The notes: generated by a model not told the origin, from the sequence alone. A stretch of 64,000 nt of DNA from Pandoraea fibrosis (GCF_000807775.2 NZ_CP047385.1:3472001-3536000), one strand, 5' to 3'; positions 8,455 through 17,205 are shown, numbered from the stretch's first letter. Numbers and translations are program-made.

Positions 8455-9797
8455 GCCGCTTTCGCAATATCGAGCCCGAGTCCCGTATGGACGTGCCCCA
8501 ACTGGAAGGTCTCGTCCTCCAGCACGCGAAGGGCGAACGGGATATTGGTCTTCACGCCTACGACCTCGGTCGCGTTAAGCGCTTCGATCATGCGACGGAT
8601 CGCGGCCGGCCGGTCTGCGGCATGCACGATGATCTTGGCCAGCAGCGGATCGTAGTAGGGCGTGACCGTGTTGCCCTGCGCATATCCCGTTTCGACGCGG
8701 ATGCCATCCCCTTGCGGCAACCGGAAGACATCGAGCGTGCCGGGTGACGGGAAGAAGCGCACGGGGTCTTCGGCATACAGCCGGACTTCAATGGCGTGTC
8801 CCTGAACTCGCGGACGGTCAGGGATCACGCTCTCAAGCCGTGCGCCGGCGGCCAGCCGAATTTGCGACACCACGAGATCGATTCCCGTAATGGCCTCGGT
8901 CACTGCATGTTCGACTTGCAGGCGCGTATTCATCTCCAGGAAGTTGCACGCACCGTCGCTACCGAACAACGTTTCGGCCGTGCCGATGACGTCGTATCCG
9001 ATGTGCTGCAACAGACCGGCAATGCGCTCGGCAGTGGCTTCCAGATCGCGGCGCGGCAGCAGCGGTGCGGGGGACTCCTCGATCACCTTCTGATGACGGC
9101 GTTGCACCGAGCAATCTCTCTCGAACAGATGGCAGGCGTTGCCGAACTTGTCCGCAAGTATCTGAAACTCGATATGACGCGGTCGCTCGATCAGTTTTTC
9201 CAGATACAGATCGGCGTTCCCGAAGCTCTTCTGCGAGACCGAGCGCGCTTGGGCAATGGCGGCAAGCAACGACACTTCGTCTCGCGCCGGCAGCATGCCG
9301 ATGCCGCCGCCACCCGCCGCAGGCTTGATCAATACCGGGTAACCGATCGCGCTCGCGGCGGCGCGGATGGTATCGGGCACGTCGTCGAGCAGTCCCGAGC
9401 TGGGCGACATGGGCATGCCGTGCCGGGCCATCAATTCGCGTGCGCGTGTCTTGTGTCCCATCGCTTCGATCCAGCGCGGCGAGGGGCCGATAAAGATCGC
9501 ACCCGCTTCGACGACGCGGGTGGCAAAAGCGGGGTTCTCCGAAAGAAAACCATAGCCCGGATGGACGGCGTCGGCACCGCTGAGCTTGAGTATCTCCAGC
9601 AGCCGCGCCTGATTCAGATAGCTCGAAGTCGCGGGGGGCGGCCCGAGCGCATACACCTCATCGGCGGCAGCGAGATAGGGCATCGTGCTGTCGGCGTCGG
9701 AGTGCACGGCCACGGATCGGATCCCCATCTGACGCAGCGCCCGAATGATGCGCGCGGCAACCGCGCCCCGATTGGCCACCAGAACCTTTTGAATCAT
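8451..9797 (-). CDS. biotin carboxylase subunit of an acyl-CoA carboxylase
   Basis: A 448-aa protein, the length of stand-alone AccC-type subunits. In order: biotin-carboxylase N-domain (VLVANRGAVAARIIRAL), ATP-grasp domain with the glycine-rich loop KPAAGGGGIGM and the catalytic EMNTRLQVEHAVTE segment, and the C-terminal domain (FFPSPGTLDVFR). It uses ATP and bicarbonate to carboxylate biotin on a carrier. It lacks a fused biotin domain, and a 73-aa carrier is encoded at 15030-15251. GGAGGAGAC precedes the ATG. It is last in the minus-strand run carboxyltransferase, hydratase, IclR, biotin carboxylase. The island context argues for a catabolic role rather than fatty-acid synthesis. Confidence 0.92.
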   Translation of the reverse strand: MIQKVLVANRGAVAARIIRALRQMGIRSVAVHSDADSTMPYLAAADEVYALGPPPATSSYLNQARLLEILKLSGADAVHPGYGFLSENPAFATRVVEAGAIFIGPSPRWIEAMGHKTRARELMARHGMPMSPSSGLLDDVPDTIRAAASAIGYPVLIKPAAGGGGIGMLPARDEVSLLAAIAQARSVSQKSFGNADLYLEKLIERPRHIEFQILADKFGNACHLFERDCSVQRRHQKVIEESPAPLLPRRDLEATAERIAGLLQHIGYDVIGTAETLFGSDGACNFLEMNTRLQVEHAVTEAITGIDLVVSQIRLAAGARLESVIPDRPRVQGHAIEVRLYAEDPVRFFPSPGTLDVFRLPQGDGIRVETGYAQGNTVTPYYDPLLAKIIVHAADRPAAIRRMIEALNATEVVGVKTNIPFALRVLEDETFQLGHVHTGLGLDIAKAA

Positions 9798-9812
9798 GTC
9801 TCCTCCTTAGGC

Positions 9813-10700
9813 TTATTGCGTCGGCGCTGCGTGATCGAGCATGCCGTCCCAAACGCGCGGGACTGCGTCGAGCGCTTGCCCGAGGACCTCGGTTTCTTGT
9901 CGGAGGGCGCGCAAGGCGTCCTCGAGATGCGCGCCGGTCATGCGCGACGCAATCGATGCAATGCTGATCGACGCACACGGCGTGCCGTCTCGTCGCGGTA
10001 GCGTCATGCCGATGGCGCTCACGTCGGCAATCACCGTCTGCAAATTGGTCGCGTAGCCGTCGAGGCGCGTGCGCTTGACCATCTCGCGCAACCGCTCGGG
10101 CGAAATCTCGCGATAGCGCGAAAAGTGGGCGGCGTTGGCCGCAATCGCGGCATCGACCGCGTTGTCGGGCAACGCGGCAAGCAGAGCCATGGCGCCGGCA
10201 CCGGCGCCCAGCGCACGGCGGGCCCCCATCGTCAAACTGTGGGTGCGAATCGGGTAGCTGCCCTGAAGATGGTCGAAGCAAACGGCCTCATGACCGCTTC
10301 TGACCATCAGGAATACCGAGTCGCCCGTCGCGTCGGCCAATCGGCGCAGCGTCGGTTGACACCGCTCCCTCAAGTCGAACGAGGGTGATGCGCTCAGGCC
10401 AAGCACATAGGCGGTATGGCCCAGCGTGTAACGACGGGCTTGCGGCTCGAGTTGCAGCATGCCGCTGAAGACAAGGCCTTTGACAATGCGGTGCGCCGTA
10501 ATGCGCTCGAGCGCCAGCCCTTCGGCGATCTCGTGAAGACGAAGTCCCGCAGGGCCGCGCATGGCGATCAGACGTAGCACGGCAATGGCGCGTTGAATGC
10601 TCTGGGTGCCTTCGTTCGCGCGGCGCGTCAGCGTCTTGCCATGTGACTCGTCGCCGCTGAGGCTGTCGGCATCGATGGCGAGGGAGGAGGGCAGGGTCAT
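9813..10700 (-). CDS. IclR-family transcriptional regulator (first of two)
   Basis: A 295-aa protein with an IclR winged helix at about residues 30-90 (TQSIQRAIAVLRLIA, LERITAHRIVKGLVFSG) and a C-terminal GAF-like effector domain (RRLADATGDSVFLMVRSGHE). The frame extends to 10856, but ATG 10700 gives the usual short extension before the HTH. It sits between enoyl-CoA hydratase and biotin carboxylase genes and has a close relative at 30559-31449, so both probably regulate this island. Confidence 0.9.
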   Translation of the reverse strand: MTLPSSLAIDADSLSGDESHGKTLTRRANEGTQSIQRAIAVLRLIAMRGPAGLRLHEIAEGLALERITAHRIVKGLVFSGMLQLEPQARRYTLGHTAYVLGLSASPSFDLRERCQPTLRRLADATGDSVFLMVRSGHEAVCFDHLQGSYPIRTHSLTMGARRALGAGAGAMALLAALPDNAVDAAIAANAAHFSRYREISPERLREMVKRTRLDGYATNLQTVIADVSAIGMTLPRRDGTPCASISIASIASRMTGAHLEDALRALRQETEVLGQALDAVPRVWDGMLDHAAPTQ

Positions 10701-10768
10701 GAACGGGTTTCGAAAGTTGTCGGTCAATCCGGGGCAAATGTCGTGACTGCGAAGTATGAAGCAGGCGG

Positions 10769-11566
10769 CTATCGTCCGCGAAATACCGGCGAGCGTTTCT
10801 CGGCAAATGCCTGACGACCCTCCTTGCGATCTTCCGTGTCTCGTAACAGCCCCCATGCATGGCGCTCGTAAGTGAGTGCCGAGGCGAGCGGCATATCGAG
10901 ACCGTCGCGCACCGCACGCTTTATGGCGCGCACGGCCAGCGGTGCGCTGTCGGCGATGCGTCGCGCCAGGGCCACGGCGGTGTCATGCAGGGCATCGGGG
11001 GGCACGACATGGCTTACCAGTCCGATGCGCAGCGCGGTGTGGGCATCGATAGGCTCGCCGGTGAGCAGCATCCACATCGCATTTGCACCGCCGACGAGCC
11101 GTGGCAGACGTTGCGTGCCCCCCGAGCCGGGCATCGATCCCACCTTCACTTCGGGCAGCGCAAATCGCGCGGTATCGGCAGCAATGCGGATATCGCAGGC
11201 CAGACCGATCTCCAGACCGCCGCCATAGGCCAGACCGTTGAACGCACAGATGAGCGGTGTGTCGATGTCCAGTCCCAACGTCAACGATCCGGCTTCGGCA
11301 TGCTCGCTTGCCACATCGCTCGCGCCGAACGCCTGTGCGGCGAACGGTTGGGTGGGCGGGGGCGTGCGCTTGAGGTCGGCACCGCTGCTGAATGCGCGCT
11401 CGCCTGTGCCTGTCACGATCACAACGCGAATCTCCGGTTCCCGGGCGATGTGCTGCCACAACCGCTGTAGTTCCGCCCGCATCGGATAGTCGATGGCATT
11501 GAGCGTCTCAGGCCGGTTCAGCCGTACCGTTGCGATGCCTTCGTTCAAGGAAAAATCGATGCTCAT
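10769..11566 (-). CDS. enoyl-CoA hydratase/isomerase (crotonase family)
   Basis: A 265-aa crotonase-fold protein of normal length. Oxyanion-hole segments are present (AFSSGADLK and AYGGGLEIGLACDI), and both catalytic glutamates of true hydratases are retained: Glu in GGGLE and Glu in FALPEVKVGSMPGSGGTQRL. It should therefore hydrate an enoyl-CoA to a 3-hydroxyacyl-CoA. It starts 6 bases after the carboxyltransferase stop, which indicates one transcript. The pairing of a carboxyltransferase with a crotonase recalls leucine/isoprenoid-type routes (carboxylation, then hydration), but the substrate is not defined. Confidence 0.92.
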   Translation of the reverse strand: MSIDFSLNEGIATVRLNRPETLNAIDYPMRAELQRLWQHIAREPEIRVVIVTGTGERAFSSGADLKRTPPPTQPFAAQAFGASDVASEHAEAGSLTLGLDIDTPLICAFNGLAYGGGLEIGLACDIRIAADTARFALPEVKVGSMPGSGGTQRLPRLVGGANAMWMLLTGEPIDAHTALRIGLVSHVVPPDALHDTAVALARRIADSAPLAVRAIKRAVRDGLDMPLASALTYERHAWGLLRDTEDRKEGRQAFAEKRSPVFRGR

Positions 11567-11572
11567 GGCGGC

Positions 11573-13111
11573 TCAGGGGTCGATTCGGTGCTTGAAACCC
11601 GGCACCCGGGCATCCGCCGTCGCGCGCAGCGTTCGTCGGATCACATCGCGTGTTTCGGCGGGGTCGATGACGTCGTCGATCCAGCCTTGCGCAGCGGCTT
11701 CGTAGGCACTCGACTGTTCGTCGAGCTTTGCCATGATCTCGGCTTTGCGCGCGCCAGGGTCCGGCGCGCCGGCGATCTCGCGGCCGTACACCAGTTCGAC
11801 GCCCGCCTCGGGACCCATTACATCGAAATGAGCCCCCGGCCAGGCGGCGAGATAGTCCGGGCGCATGGTGCGTCCGCACATCGCGAGATACGCGAGACCG
11901 ATGGCTTTGCGCGCCACGATCGTGACCTTGGGTACCGAGGCGGCACAAACGGTATTGAGCAGACGTGCGGCGAGCGACACCATGCGATGCTTTTCGATAT
12001 CGGGGCCGACGAGAAAGCCCGGCGCATCGCAGATGAAGACGAGCGGCACGTGAAAGGCATCGCAGAGGTCGACGAATTTTCGCGCCTTCTGCGCGGTCTT
12101 TTCGTCCATCACGCCGCCGCGCGCCATGGGGTTCGACGCCAGAAAACCGACGGGCTGTCCATCGATACGCCCGAGCGCCGTGATCAGGTTCGGACCATAT
12201 TTCGGTCGATAGTGGAAAACGTCGCCTGCGTCGACGAGCAGACTCAATACCCGTTTCATGTCGTAGGCCTGACGACCGATATCGGGGATCATTGCGCGCA
12301 GTTTCTCGCGGCCTTCCTCGGTATCCACCGCGGCCGGTTGGGGGGCGCGCACCGGCGGGAGTTCGCCGCAGTGGCTGGGCAGGAACGACAGGAAGGTGCG
12401 CAGGCTTTGCAGCGTGTCGGCTTCGGTATCGCCAACGTAATCGGCCTGTCCAGTGACGGTTTCGCTCACCTCGGCGCCACCGATGGCGTCGCTCGTCACC
12501 AACTCGCCGGTGCCGACTTTCACGACCAGAGGCCCCGACATTCCCATGACCCCAGTCCCACGGGCGAGCGCCGTGAAATCCGATTGCGCCGCAGTGAACG
12601 AGGGGCCACCGAAGGCCGGTCCCAGAATGGCGGCGAGTTGCGGTATCTGGCCAGACATCCGGAAATGATCGCCGAAGCGTGCGCCCATGTTCGCCGCCAT
12701 CGCACCGAAGCTTTCCTGCACGCGCGCCGCACCGGCTTCCATCAGCGCGATGAACGGCTTGCGATGTTTCAGCGCCGCTTCACGCACACGCGCGATCTTG
12801 ATTTCACCCACTCGGCCGCGAGTGCCGCCCAACACCGTGGCATCGTCCGCCGCCACGTAGACGATTCGGCCATCGATCGTTCCGTAACCCGTGACGATGC
12901 CATCGGCTGGCGTGCGTTCGCGTAGCGAGGCATGGGCGCTGTGCGCGTGAATCCCCATCTCGACGAAGCTGCCGTCGTCCAGCAACAACGCCAGTCGTTC
13001 CCGCGCGGTCAGCTTGCCTTGCGCTCTCAATTTCTCGATGGCGGCGCCGGACGCCGCGGAACGGACCGCCGAGCGACGTGCGTGGAGTTCGTCAATTTTG
13101 CGTTTATCCAT
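11573..13111 (-). CDS. acyl-CoA carboxyltransferase (beta subunit type)
   Basis: A 512-aa carboxyltransferase of the propionyl-/methylcrotonyl-CoA carboxylase beta family, with both N and C halves of the domain. The N half has EKLRAQGKLTARERLALLLD, GAARVQESFGAMAANMG and a glycine-rich GPAFGGPSFTAA. The C half has VMDEKTAQKARKFVDLCD, a glycine-rich DAPGFLVGPDIEKHR and GLAYLAMCG, where many relatives have GGAYYAM. It transfers the carboxyl group from carboxybiotin to an acyl-CoA. It is the first gene of the minus-strand operon. The 252-base gap to the divergent binding-protein gene carries an inverted repeat. Confidence 0.92.
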   Translation of the reverse strand: MDKRKIDELHARRSAVRSAASGAAIEKLRAQGKLTARERLALLLDDGSFVEMGIHAHSAHASLRERTPADGIVTGYGTIDGRIVYVAADDATVLGGTRGRVGEIKIARVREAALKHRKPFIALMEAGAARVQESFGAMAANMGARFGDHFRMSGQIPQLAAILGPAFGGPSFTAAQSDFTALARGTGVMGMSGPLVVKVGTGELVTSDAIGGAEVSETVTGQADYVGDTEADTLQSLRTFLSFLPSHCGELPPVRAPQPAAVDTEEGREKLRAMIPDIGRQAYDMKRVLSLLVDAGDVFHYRPKYGPNLITALGRIDGQPVGFLASNPMARGGVMDEKTAQKARKFVDLCDAFHVPLVFICDAPGFLVGPDIEKHRMVSLAARLLNTVCAASVPKVTIVARKAIGLAYLAMCGRTMRPDYLAAWPGAHFDVMGPEAGVELVYGREIAGAPDPGARKAEIMAKLDEQSSAYEAAAQGWIDDVIDPAETRDVIRRTLRATADARVPGFKHRIDP

Positions 13112-13155
13112 TTGAGCTTATCGGCGGGGCAGGGTAAGTGCGGCTATCCAGATAT

Positions 13156-13186
13156 CCATATATTGAAATAAATAACGATTATATGG
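13156..13186. promoter_or_regulatory. inverted repeat CCATATA-N17-TATATGG, candidate operator
   Basis: CCATATA at 13156-13162 and TATATGG at 13180-13186 form a perfect 7-bp inverted repeat in the AT-rich divergent promoter region of the carboxyltransferase and binding-protein genes. CCATATA also occurs at 17006-17012 upstream of the SDR gene of the same island. Two IclR regulators are encoded in the island, so these are candidate binding sites. This is inference. Confidence 0.35.
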
Positions 13187-13363
13187 TGCGGTGCGCGATC
13201 GAAATCTTGTCGTCGGTATGATCGCTTATTGACATCGGCATCCTAGTTTCCTAGCTTTTATAGCGGATATTTCGACAATATGCCAGAGAGTTTCTTGTAA
13301 ATTGCAGTGGGGTTTTCGATGTCTTTTTGATTCCGATATTTGTACATATGAGATGAGGACGAA

Positions 13364-14956
13364 ATGAATCGAACGACGGGATGGCGCGTTCTGACGCGTG
13401 TGGCTTCGGGGCTGCGGGCCGGGTTGACCGCAACGGCGATAACGGCGGGCGCCTTGGTGGCGATGGGGGCGCCACTGAATTCGGTCGCTGCCGACAAGAC
13501 CGGGCCGGCCGTCGACAAGAGCACGCTCGTGGTCGCGCTCGACAAGGAAATCCAAAGCCTCGACGCGTTGGTGACGGCGAGCGGCGATTCGCAGCGCTAC
13601 GCGATGCAAATCTTCGATACGCTGTACGGGTTCGACTCGAAGGGCAATATCGTGCCGCGCATGGCCAGTAGTTACACGATGTCGTCCGACGGCCTGCTCT
13701 ACACCTTCAAACTTCGCCCGCACATCAAGTTCCACAACGGCGACCCATTCACGTCGGCCGACGTGAAATACTCGATCGAGCGCATCATCGATCCGGCGAC
13801 GAAGAGCACTCGCCGGCCGTTCTTTGCGCCGGTAATCGATGCGATCGAAACCCCGGATCCGCTGACCGTGCGTGTGAAGCTCAAGCAACCGGACGGCGTA
13901 TTTCTCAACAAGATTGCGGGCTTCCTTTTCATCGTGCCCCAGAAATACGCGTCGTCGCTGCCCAATGTCGAAGCGTTCGCCGCAGCGCCTATCGGGACCG
14001 GCCCTTACCGGGTCAAAACGAACAAGGTGGGGCAATACCTTGAGCTTGAGCGCTTCGACGATTTCTACGGCGAGAAGCCGGGCATCAAGACGCTCGTGTT
14101 CAAGTACATTCCCGAGCCGTCCAGCCGTGTGAATGCCATCGTCTCCGGCGAAGTCGACATTGCCGCAATGATCCCGCTGGCCGAGGTGGCACGTCTTCGT
14201 CAGGACGCGGCGCTCGACGTCATCACGAACCCGGTGTCGTCGCCCATGCACGTGCGCCTGTACTCCAACGTGCCGGACTCGCCGCTCGCCAAGCGCGACG
14301 TGCGTCTCGCGCTGAACTATGCGATCGACGCGAACGCCATCATCAAGGGTGTCTTTCACGGCGTTGGTGCGCCGATGGGGACTTTCATTTCCAAATACTT
14401 CCCCTATGGCGGCGATCCGAGCATCGCGCCATATCCCTACGACCCGGCCAAGGCTCGCGCGCTGCTCAAGCAGGCCGGCTATCCCAACGGCTTCTCGATC
14501 AAGCTCTATGACGCAGTCGGCACCCCCAAAGAGTTTGCCGAGGCGCTGGCGGCGTACTGGGCCCAGGTGGGCGTGAAGGTCGACATCAACCGCATCGACT
14601 ATGCCGCATGGAGTCGCTTGAACAACACGCACAAGACCGGGCCAATGACAACGACGCAGTTCACCAATGCGATCTACGACCCGATCCATCCGGTGGCGGG
14701 CTCGTTCTCGAAGGACGGCGCATGGTCCGACTACGCCAACCCCGAAGTCGAAGCGTTGCTCAAGCAGCTCGAGACCACTACGGGCGCCGAGGCACGCGGT
14801 GCGTTGTTCCGCAAGATTGGCAAGATCCTTCATGACGATGCCTCCGCGGTGCTGGTGACGGAGTTGTTCAACGTCTTCGCCAAGAAGAAGACGCTTACGT
14901 GGGAAGTGCAGCAGGGCTCGGGCTTCCTCAATTTCCGCAAGGTGGCCTGGCAATAA
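13364..14956 (+). CDS. ABC importer substrate-binding protein, family 5 (first paralogue)
   Basis: A 530-aa periplasmic binding protein of the peptide/nickel family. It has a long signal peptide (cationic MNRTTGWRVLTRV, hydrophobic core, likely cleavage after SVAA near residue 44). The family block DVKYSIERI and many segments such as YAAWSRLNNTHK are shared with the second paralogue at 18029-19585. GAGGA precedes the ATG. No permease gene is adjacent, so it probably feeds the DppBC-like permeases at 21.4-23.2 kb. It is divergent from the carboxyltransferase operon. Confidence 0.92.
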   Translation: MNRTTGWRVLTRVASGLRAGLTATAITAGALVAMGAPLNSVAADKTGPAVDKSTLVVALDKEIQSLDALVTASGDSQRYAMQIFDTLYGFDSKGNIVPRMASSYTMSSDGLLYTFKLRPHIKFHNGDPFTSADVKYSIERIIDPATKSTRRPFFAPVIDAIETPDPLTVRVKLKQPDGVFLNKIAGFLFIVPQKYASSLPNVEAFAAAPIGTGPYRVKTNKVGQYLELERFDDFYGEKPGIKTLVFKYIPEPSSRVNAIVSGEVDIAAMIPLAEVARLRQDAALDVITNPVSSPMHVRLYSNVPDSPLAKRDVRLALNYAIDANAIIKGVFHGVGAPMGTFISKYFPYGGDPSIAPYPYDPAKARALLKQAGYPNGFSIKLYDAVGTPKEFAEALAAYWAQVGVKVDINRIDYAAWSRLNNTHKTGPMTTTQFTNAIYDPIHPVAGSFSKDGAWSDYANPEVEALLKQLETTTGAEARGALFRKIGKILHDDASAVLVTELFNVFAKKKTLTWEVQQGSGFLNFRKVAWQ

Positions 14957-14961
14957 GGTGT

Positions 14962-15004
14962 TGCCGATACTGCGTGACGGCATTTCCCGTGCGCAGTATC
15001 GGCA
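14962..15004. terminator. perfect 13-bp stem hairpin between convergent genes
   Basis: TGCCGATACTGCG (14962-14974) is exactly complementary to CGCAGTATCGGCA (14992-15004) across a 17-base loop. It lies just after the binding-protein stop and before the end of the convergent biotin carrier gene. It probably acts as a two-way transcription barrier, although there is no U-tract. Confidence 0.55.
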
Positions 15005-15029
15005 TGCAGATCGACGTTCGGTTCGGGCC

Positions 15030-15251
15030 TCAGGCGTCGATGCTTACCGCATCGTCGCCTTCACCAATCGGATCGCCCACCTTGAAATGCACTTTCGTGA
15101 CACGTCCGGCGCGCGGGGCGATGACGGGGATCTCCATCTTCATCGACTCGACCAGCAACAGGGCCTGGTCCTCGGTGACGGCGTCGCCTTCGGCGACAAG
15201 CACCTGACAGACGGTGCCGGTAATTTCTGAGCGGACAGCTTGGTGCGACAT
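15030..15251 (-). CDS. stand-alone biotin carboxyl carrier protein (73 aa)
   Basis: A 73-aa biotinyl/lipoyl domain with nothing fused to it. The biotin-accepting lysine is Lys38 in ESMKMEIP, and the following turn GRVTKVHFKVGDPIGEGD is typical. A GGAGG site 8 bases upstream of ATG 15251 decides this start; the frame is open to 15509, but those residues do not match the family. It should carry carboxybiotin between the biotin carboxylase (8451-9797) and the carboxyltransferase (11573-13111). It is separated from both by a binding-protein gene and is divergent from a flavoprotein gene 76 bases away. Confidence 0.93.
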   Translation of the reverse strand: MSHQAVRSEITGTVCQVLVAEGDAVTEDQALLLVESMKMEIPVIAPRAGRVTKVHFKVGDPIGEGDDAVSIDA

Positions 15252-15327
15252 GTGCGTTTCCTCCGGGTGGTAATCCATCGTGCAATCAGTGTTGTGCGGT
15301 GCGCAGACAACAAGGAGTCGTCGGCAA

Positions 15328-16914
15328 ATGGGTGCTTCTATCAGTGCTTCGGGAAATCGTGCGGGACTGGGTGTCAATGAGCAATGGCAGGCGGAGTACG
15401 ACATCGTCGTTGTAGGGTACGGGGCGGCTGGCGCTGTGGCCGCCATCGAAAGCGCCGATGCCGGGGCGCGCGTTCTGCTCATCGAAAAGATGCCGGACCC
15501 GGGTGGCATTTCGATTCTGTCGGCAGGCGGCGTGCGCGTCTCCGACGATGCCGAGGCGGCGTTTCAGTACCTCCATCACACCTGCGGAGGGCGCACGCCC
15601 GACGATGTTCTGCGGGTGCTGGCGAGCGGCATGACCGAGGTGCCCGACTACCTGCGCGAGTTGGCGCAAGTCAATGGCGCGTCGGTGCGCGTCGACCCCG
15701 CGGTGGGCAACTACCCCTTTCCTGGTTGCGATGCGCTCGGTTACGCGGACATCGAATCGATTCCGGGTTTCGGCGATCCGTCGGGATACCTTGCGGCGCG
15801 CCCGTTCCGTCCCGGCTGCTTGCTTTTCAAGCTGCTGGTCGACAATGTCGACGCGCGGCGCGGCAGTATTGATGTGTGGCTGTCGTGCGCAGTGGAACGG
15901 TTGGTGCAGGGCGAGGATCGCGAGATTCTGGGTGTGCGGCTGCGGCGCGACGGCCATCAGGCGGCGGTGCGCGCCCGTCGGGCGGTCATTCTTGCCTGCG
16001 GCGGCTTCGAGGCCGACGAGGAGATGAAGCGACAGTTTCTCGTCTCTACGCCAGCCCTCCCGGGCAGTTTTCGGGGCAACACGGGCGACGGCATCCGCAT
16101 GGCGCAAGCGGCCGGGGCCGCGCTTTGGCATATGTGGCATTGCCACGGCCCCTACGGCATTCGTCACCCCGATCCCGTCTATCCGTTTGGCATCTACGCC
16201 AAGCTGCTCCCGATGTGGACGCCCGAGCGCGAAACAAAGCCACTGCCCAAGATGGCCTGGATCGTGGTCGATCAGCGCGGCCGGCGTTACGTCAACGAAT
16301 ACCCGCCGTACATTTCCGACACGGGGGTGCGCCAGTTCGATCACTACGACCCCGTCACCTACCGGCACGACCGCTTGCCATCCTTCCTGATCTTCGACGA
16401 AGCGGGGCGCCGCCTGTACCCGATGGGCCGGGCTATCACGAACGATCGAGACGCCTGGTACGAGTGGAGCGACGACAACCTGAAAGAGGTCGAGAACGGT
16501 TTGCTGGTGCGCGCCGACACGCTTGAGGGCCTTGCGCAAAAGCTCGGCATCGACGCAGGTGGACTGGTGCGCACGATCGACGCATGGAATGCGGGCTGCG
16601 ACGCAGGGCGCGATGACGCCTTTGGTCGCCGCCCCGAAACGATGGTGCCGCTGCGCGAGGGGCCGTTCTATGCCGCATCGTTGTGGCCGGTCGTCATCAA
16701 TACACAGGGCGGGCCGGTTCATGATGCAGGGCAGCGTGTGCTCGACCCCTTTGGTGCGCCGATCCCGCGACTGTATGCCGCAGGCGAACTGGGCAGTGTC
16801 TTCGGTCACATTTACATGGCGGGCGGCAACCTCGCCGAGTGCATCGTCGGCGGGCGTGTTGCGGGTCGAAACGCCGCAGAGGAAGCCGCGAATTTCCGTC
16901 ATGTTGAATTCTAA
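15328..16914 (+). CDS. FAD-dependent dehydrogenase (fumarate reductase / ketosteroid dehydrogenase type)
   Basis: About 528 aa. An N-terminal FAD-binding motif (VVGYGAAGAVAAIESADAGA, then IEKMPDPGGIS) and a C-terminal FAD-contact block (LYAAGELGSVFGHIYMAGGN, AGRNAAEEA) place it in the FAD_binding_2 family with fumarate reductase, urocanate reductase and 3-ketosteroid-1-dehydrogenase. No signal peptide is present. AAGGAG precedes ATG 15328, so the earlier in-frame start at 15280 is rejected. It probably introduces or removes a double bond next to a carbonyl in the island's unknown substrate. A 291-base gap follows, with several inverted repeats. Confidence 0.87.
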   Translation: MGASISASGNRAGLGVNEQWQAEYDIVVVGYGAAGAVAAIESADAGARVLLIEKMPDPGGISILSAGGVRVSDDAEAAFQYLHHTCGGRTPDDVLRVLASGMTEVPDYLRELAQVNGASVRVDPAVGNYPFPGCDALGYADIESIPGFGDPSGYLAARPFRPGCLLFKLLVDNVDARRGSIDVWLSCAVERLVQGEDREILGVRLRRDGHQAAVRARRAVILACGGFEADEEMKRQFLVSTPALPGSFRGNTGDGIRMAQAAGAALWHMWHCHGPYGIRHPDPVYPFGIYAKLLPMWTPERETKPLPKMAWIVVDQRGRRYVNEYPPYISDTGVRQFDHYDPVTYRHDRLPSFLIFDEAGRRLYPMGRAITNDRDAWYEWSDDNLKEVENGLLVRADTLEGLAQKLGIDAGGLVRTIDAWNAGCDAGRDDAFGRRPETMVPLREGPFYAASLWPVVINTQGGPVHDAGQRVLDPFGAPIPRLYAAGELGSVFGHIYMAGGNLAECIVGGRVAGRNAAEEAANFRHVEF

Positions 16915-16968
16915 AATCAATAAAACGTTCAAATGGTGGAATTAATATTGCGCCATATCGTGTGTAAA

Positions 16969-17033
16969 ACGCAAGCCTGGGCGAGATGATTTGCTAAGTA
17001 GAAATCCATATAAAGACTGGCTAAGGCTTGCGT
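16969..17033. repeat. 10-bp inverted repeat upstream of the SDR gene
   Basis: ACGCAAGCCT at 16969-16978 and AGGCTTGCGT at 17024-17033 are exact reverse complements, 45 bases apart, in the AT-rich gap between the flavoprotein and SDR genes. It could be a terminator-like structure for the first gene or a regulatory site; no U-tract follows. Confidence 0.4.
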
Positions 17034-17097
17034 TATAAAGATAACTCAAGGCGAATCGAACGAGATGAGAGTTATCCCTGATGAGATTTCAGACAAT

Positions 17098-17114
17098 ATA
17101 TTTGTTTCAAATAT
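17098..17114. promoter_or_regulatory. inverted repeat ATATTTG-TTT-CAAATAT, candidate operator
   Basis: A perfect 7-bp inverted repeat with 3-base spacer lies about 90 bases upstream of the SDR gene that heads the main plus-strand operon. The half-site ATATTTG also occurs at 13336-13342, just upstream of the first binding-protein gene. It may be an IclR-type operator; this is inference. Confidence 0.35.
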
Positions 17115-17205
17115 TGACCATCTTCGAATGCGTGACTAGACTGGATCGCAACACGACGACTGCGGACACAGATCACGCAGCGCCACAACCAGGAGACGCA
17201 AGCGC

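Noticed and set aside
13226..14983. Long minus-strand open frame (585 codons) opposite the first binding-protein gene
   Set aside because: The translation is rich in Arg and His with no domain, signal or repeat. The plus-strand gene has a signal peptide, ribosome site and clear family similarity. This is an antisense shadow of high-GC codon use.
15286..16932. Minus-strand open frame (548 codons) opposite the flavoprotein gene
   Set aside because: It shows no family motifs and unusual composition, while the plus-strand frame has both FAD-binding blocks and a good ribosome site.
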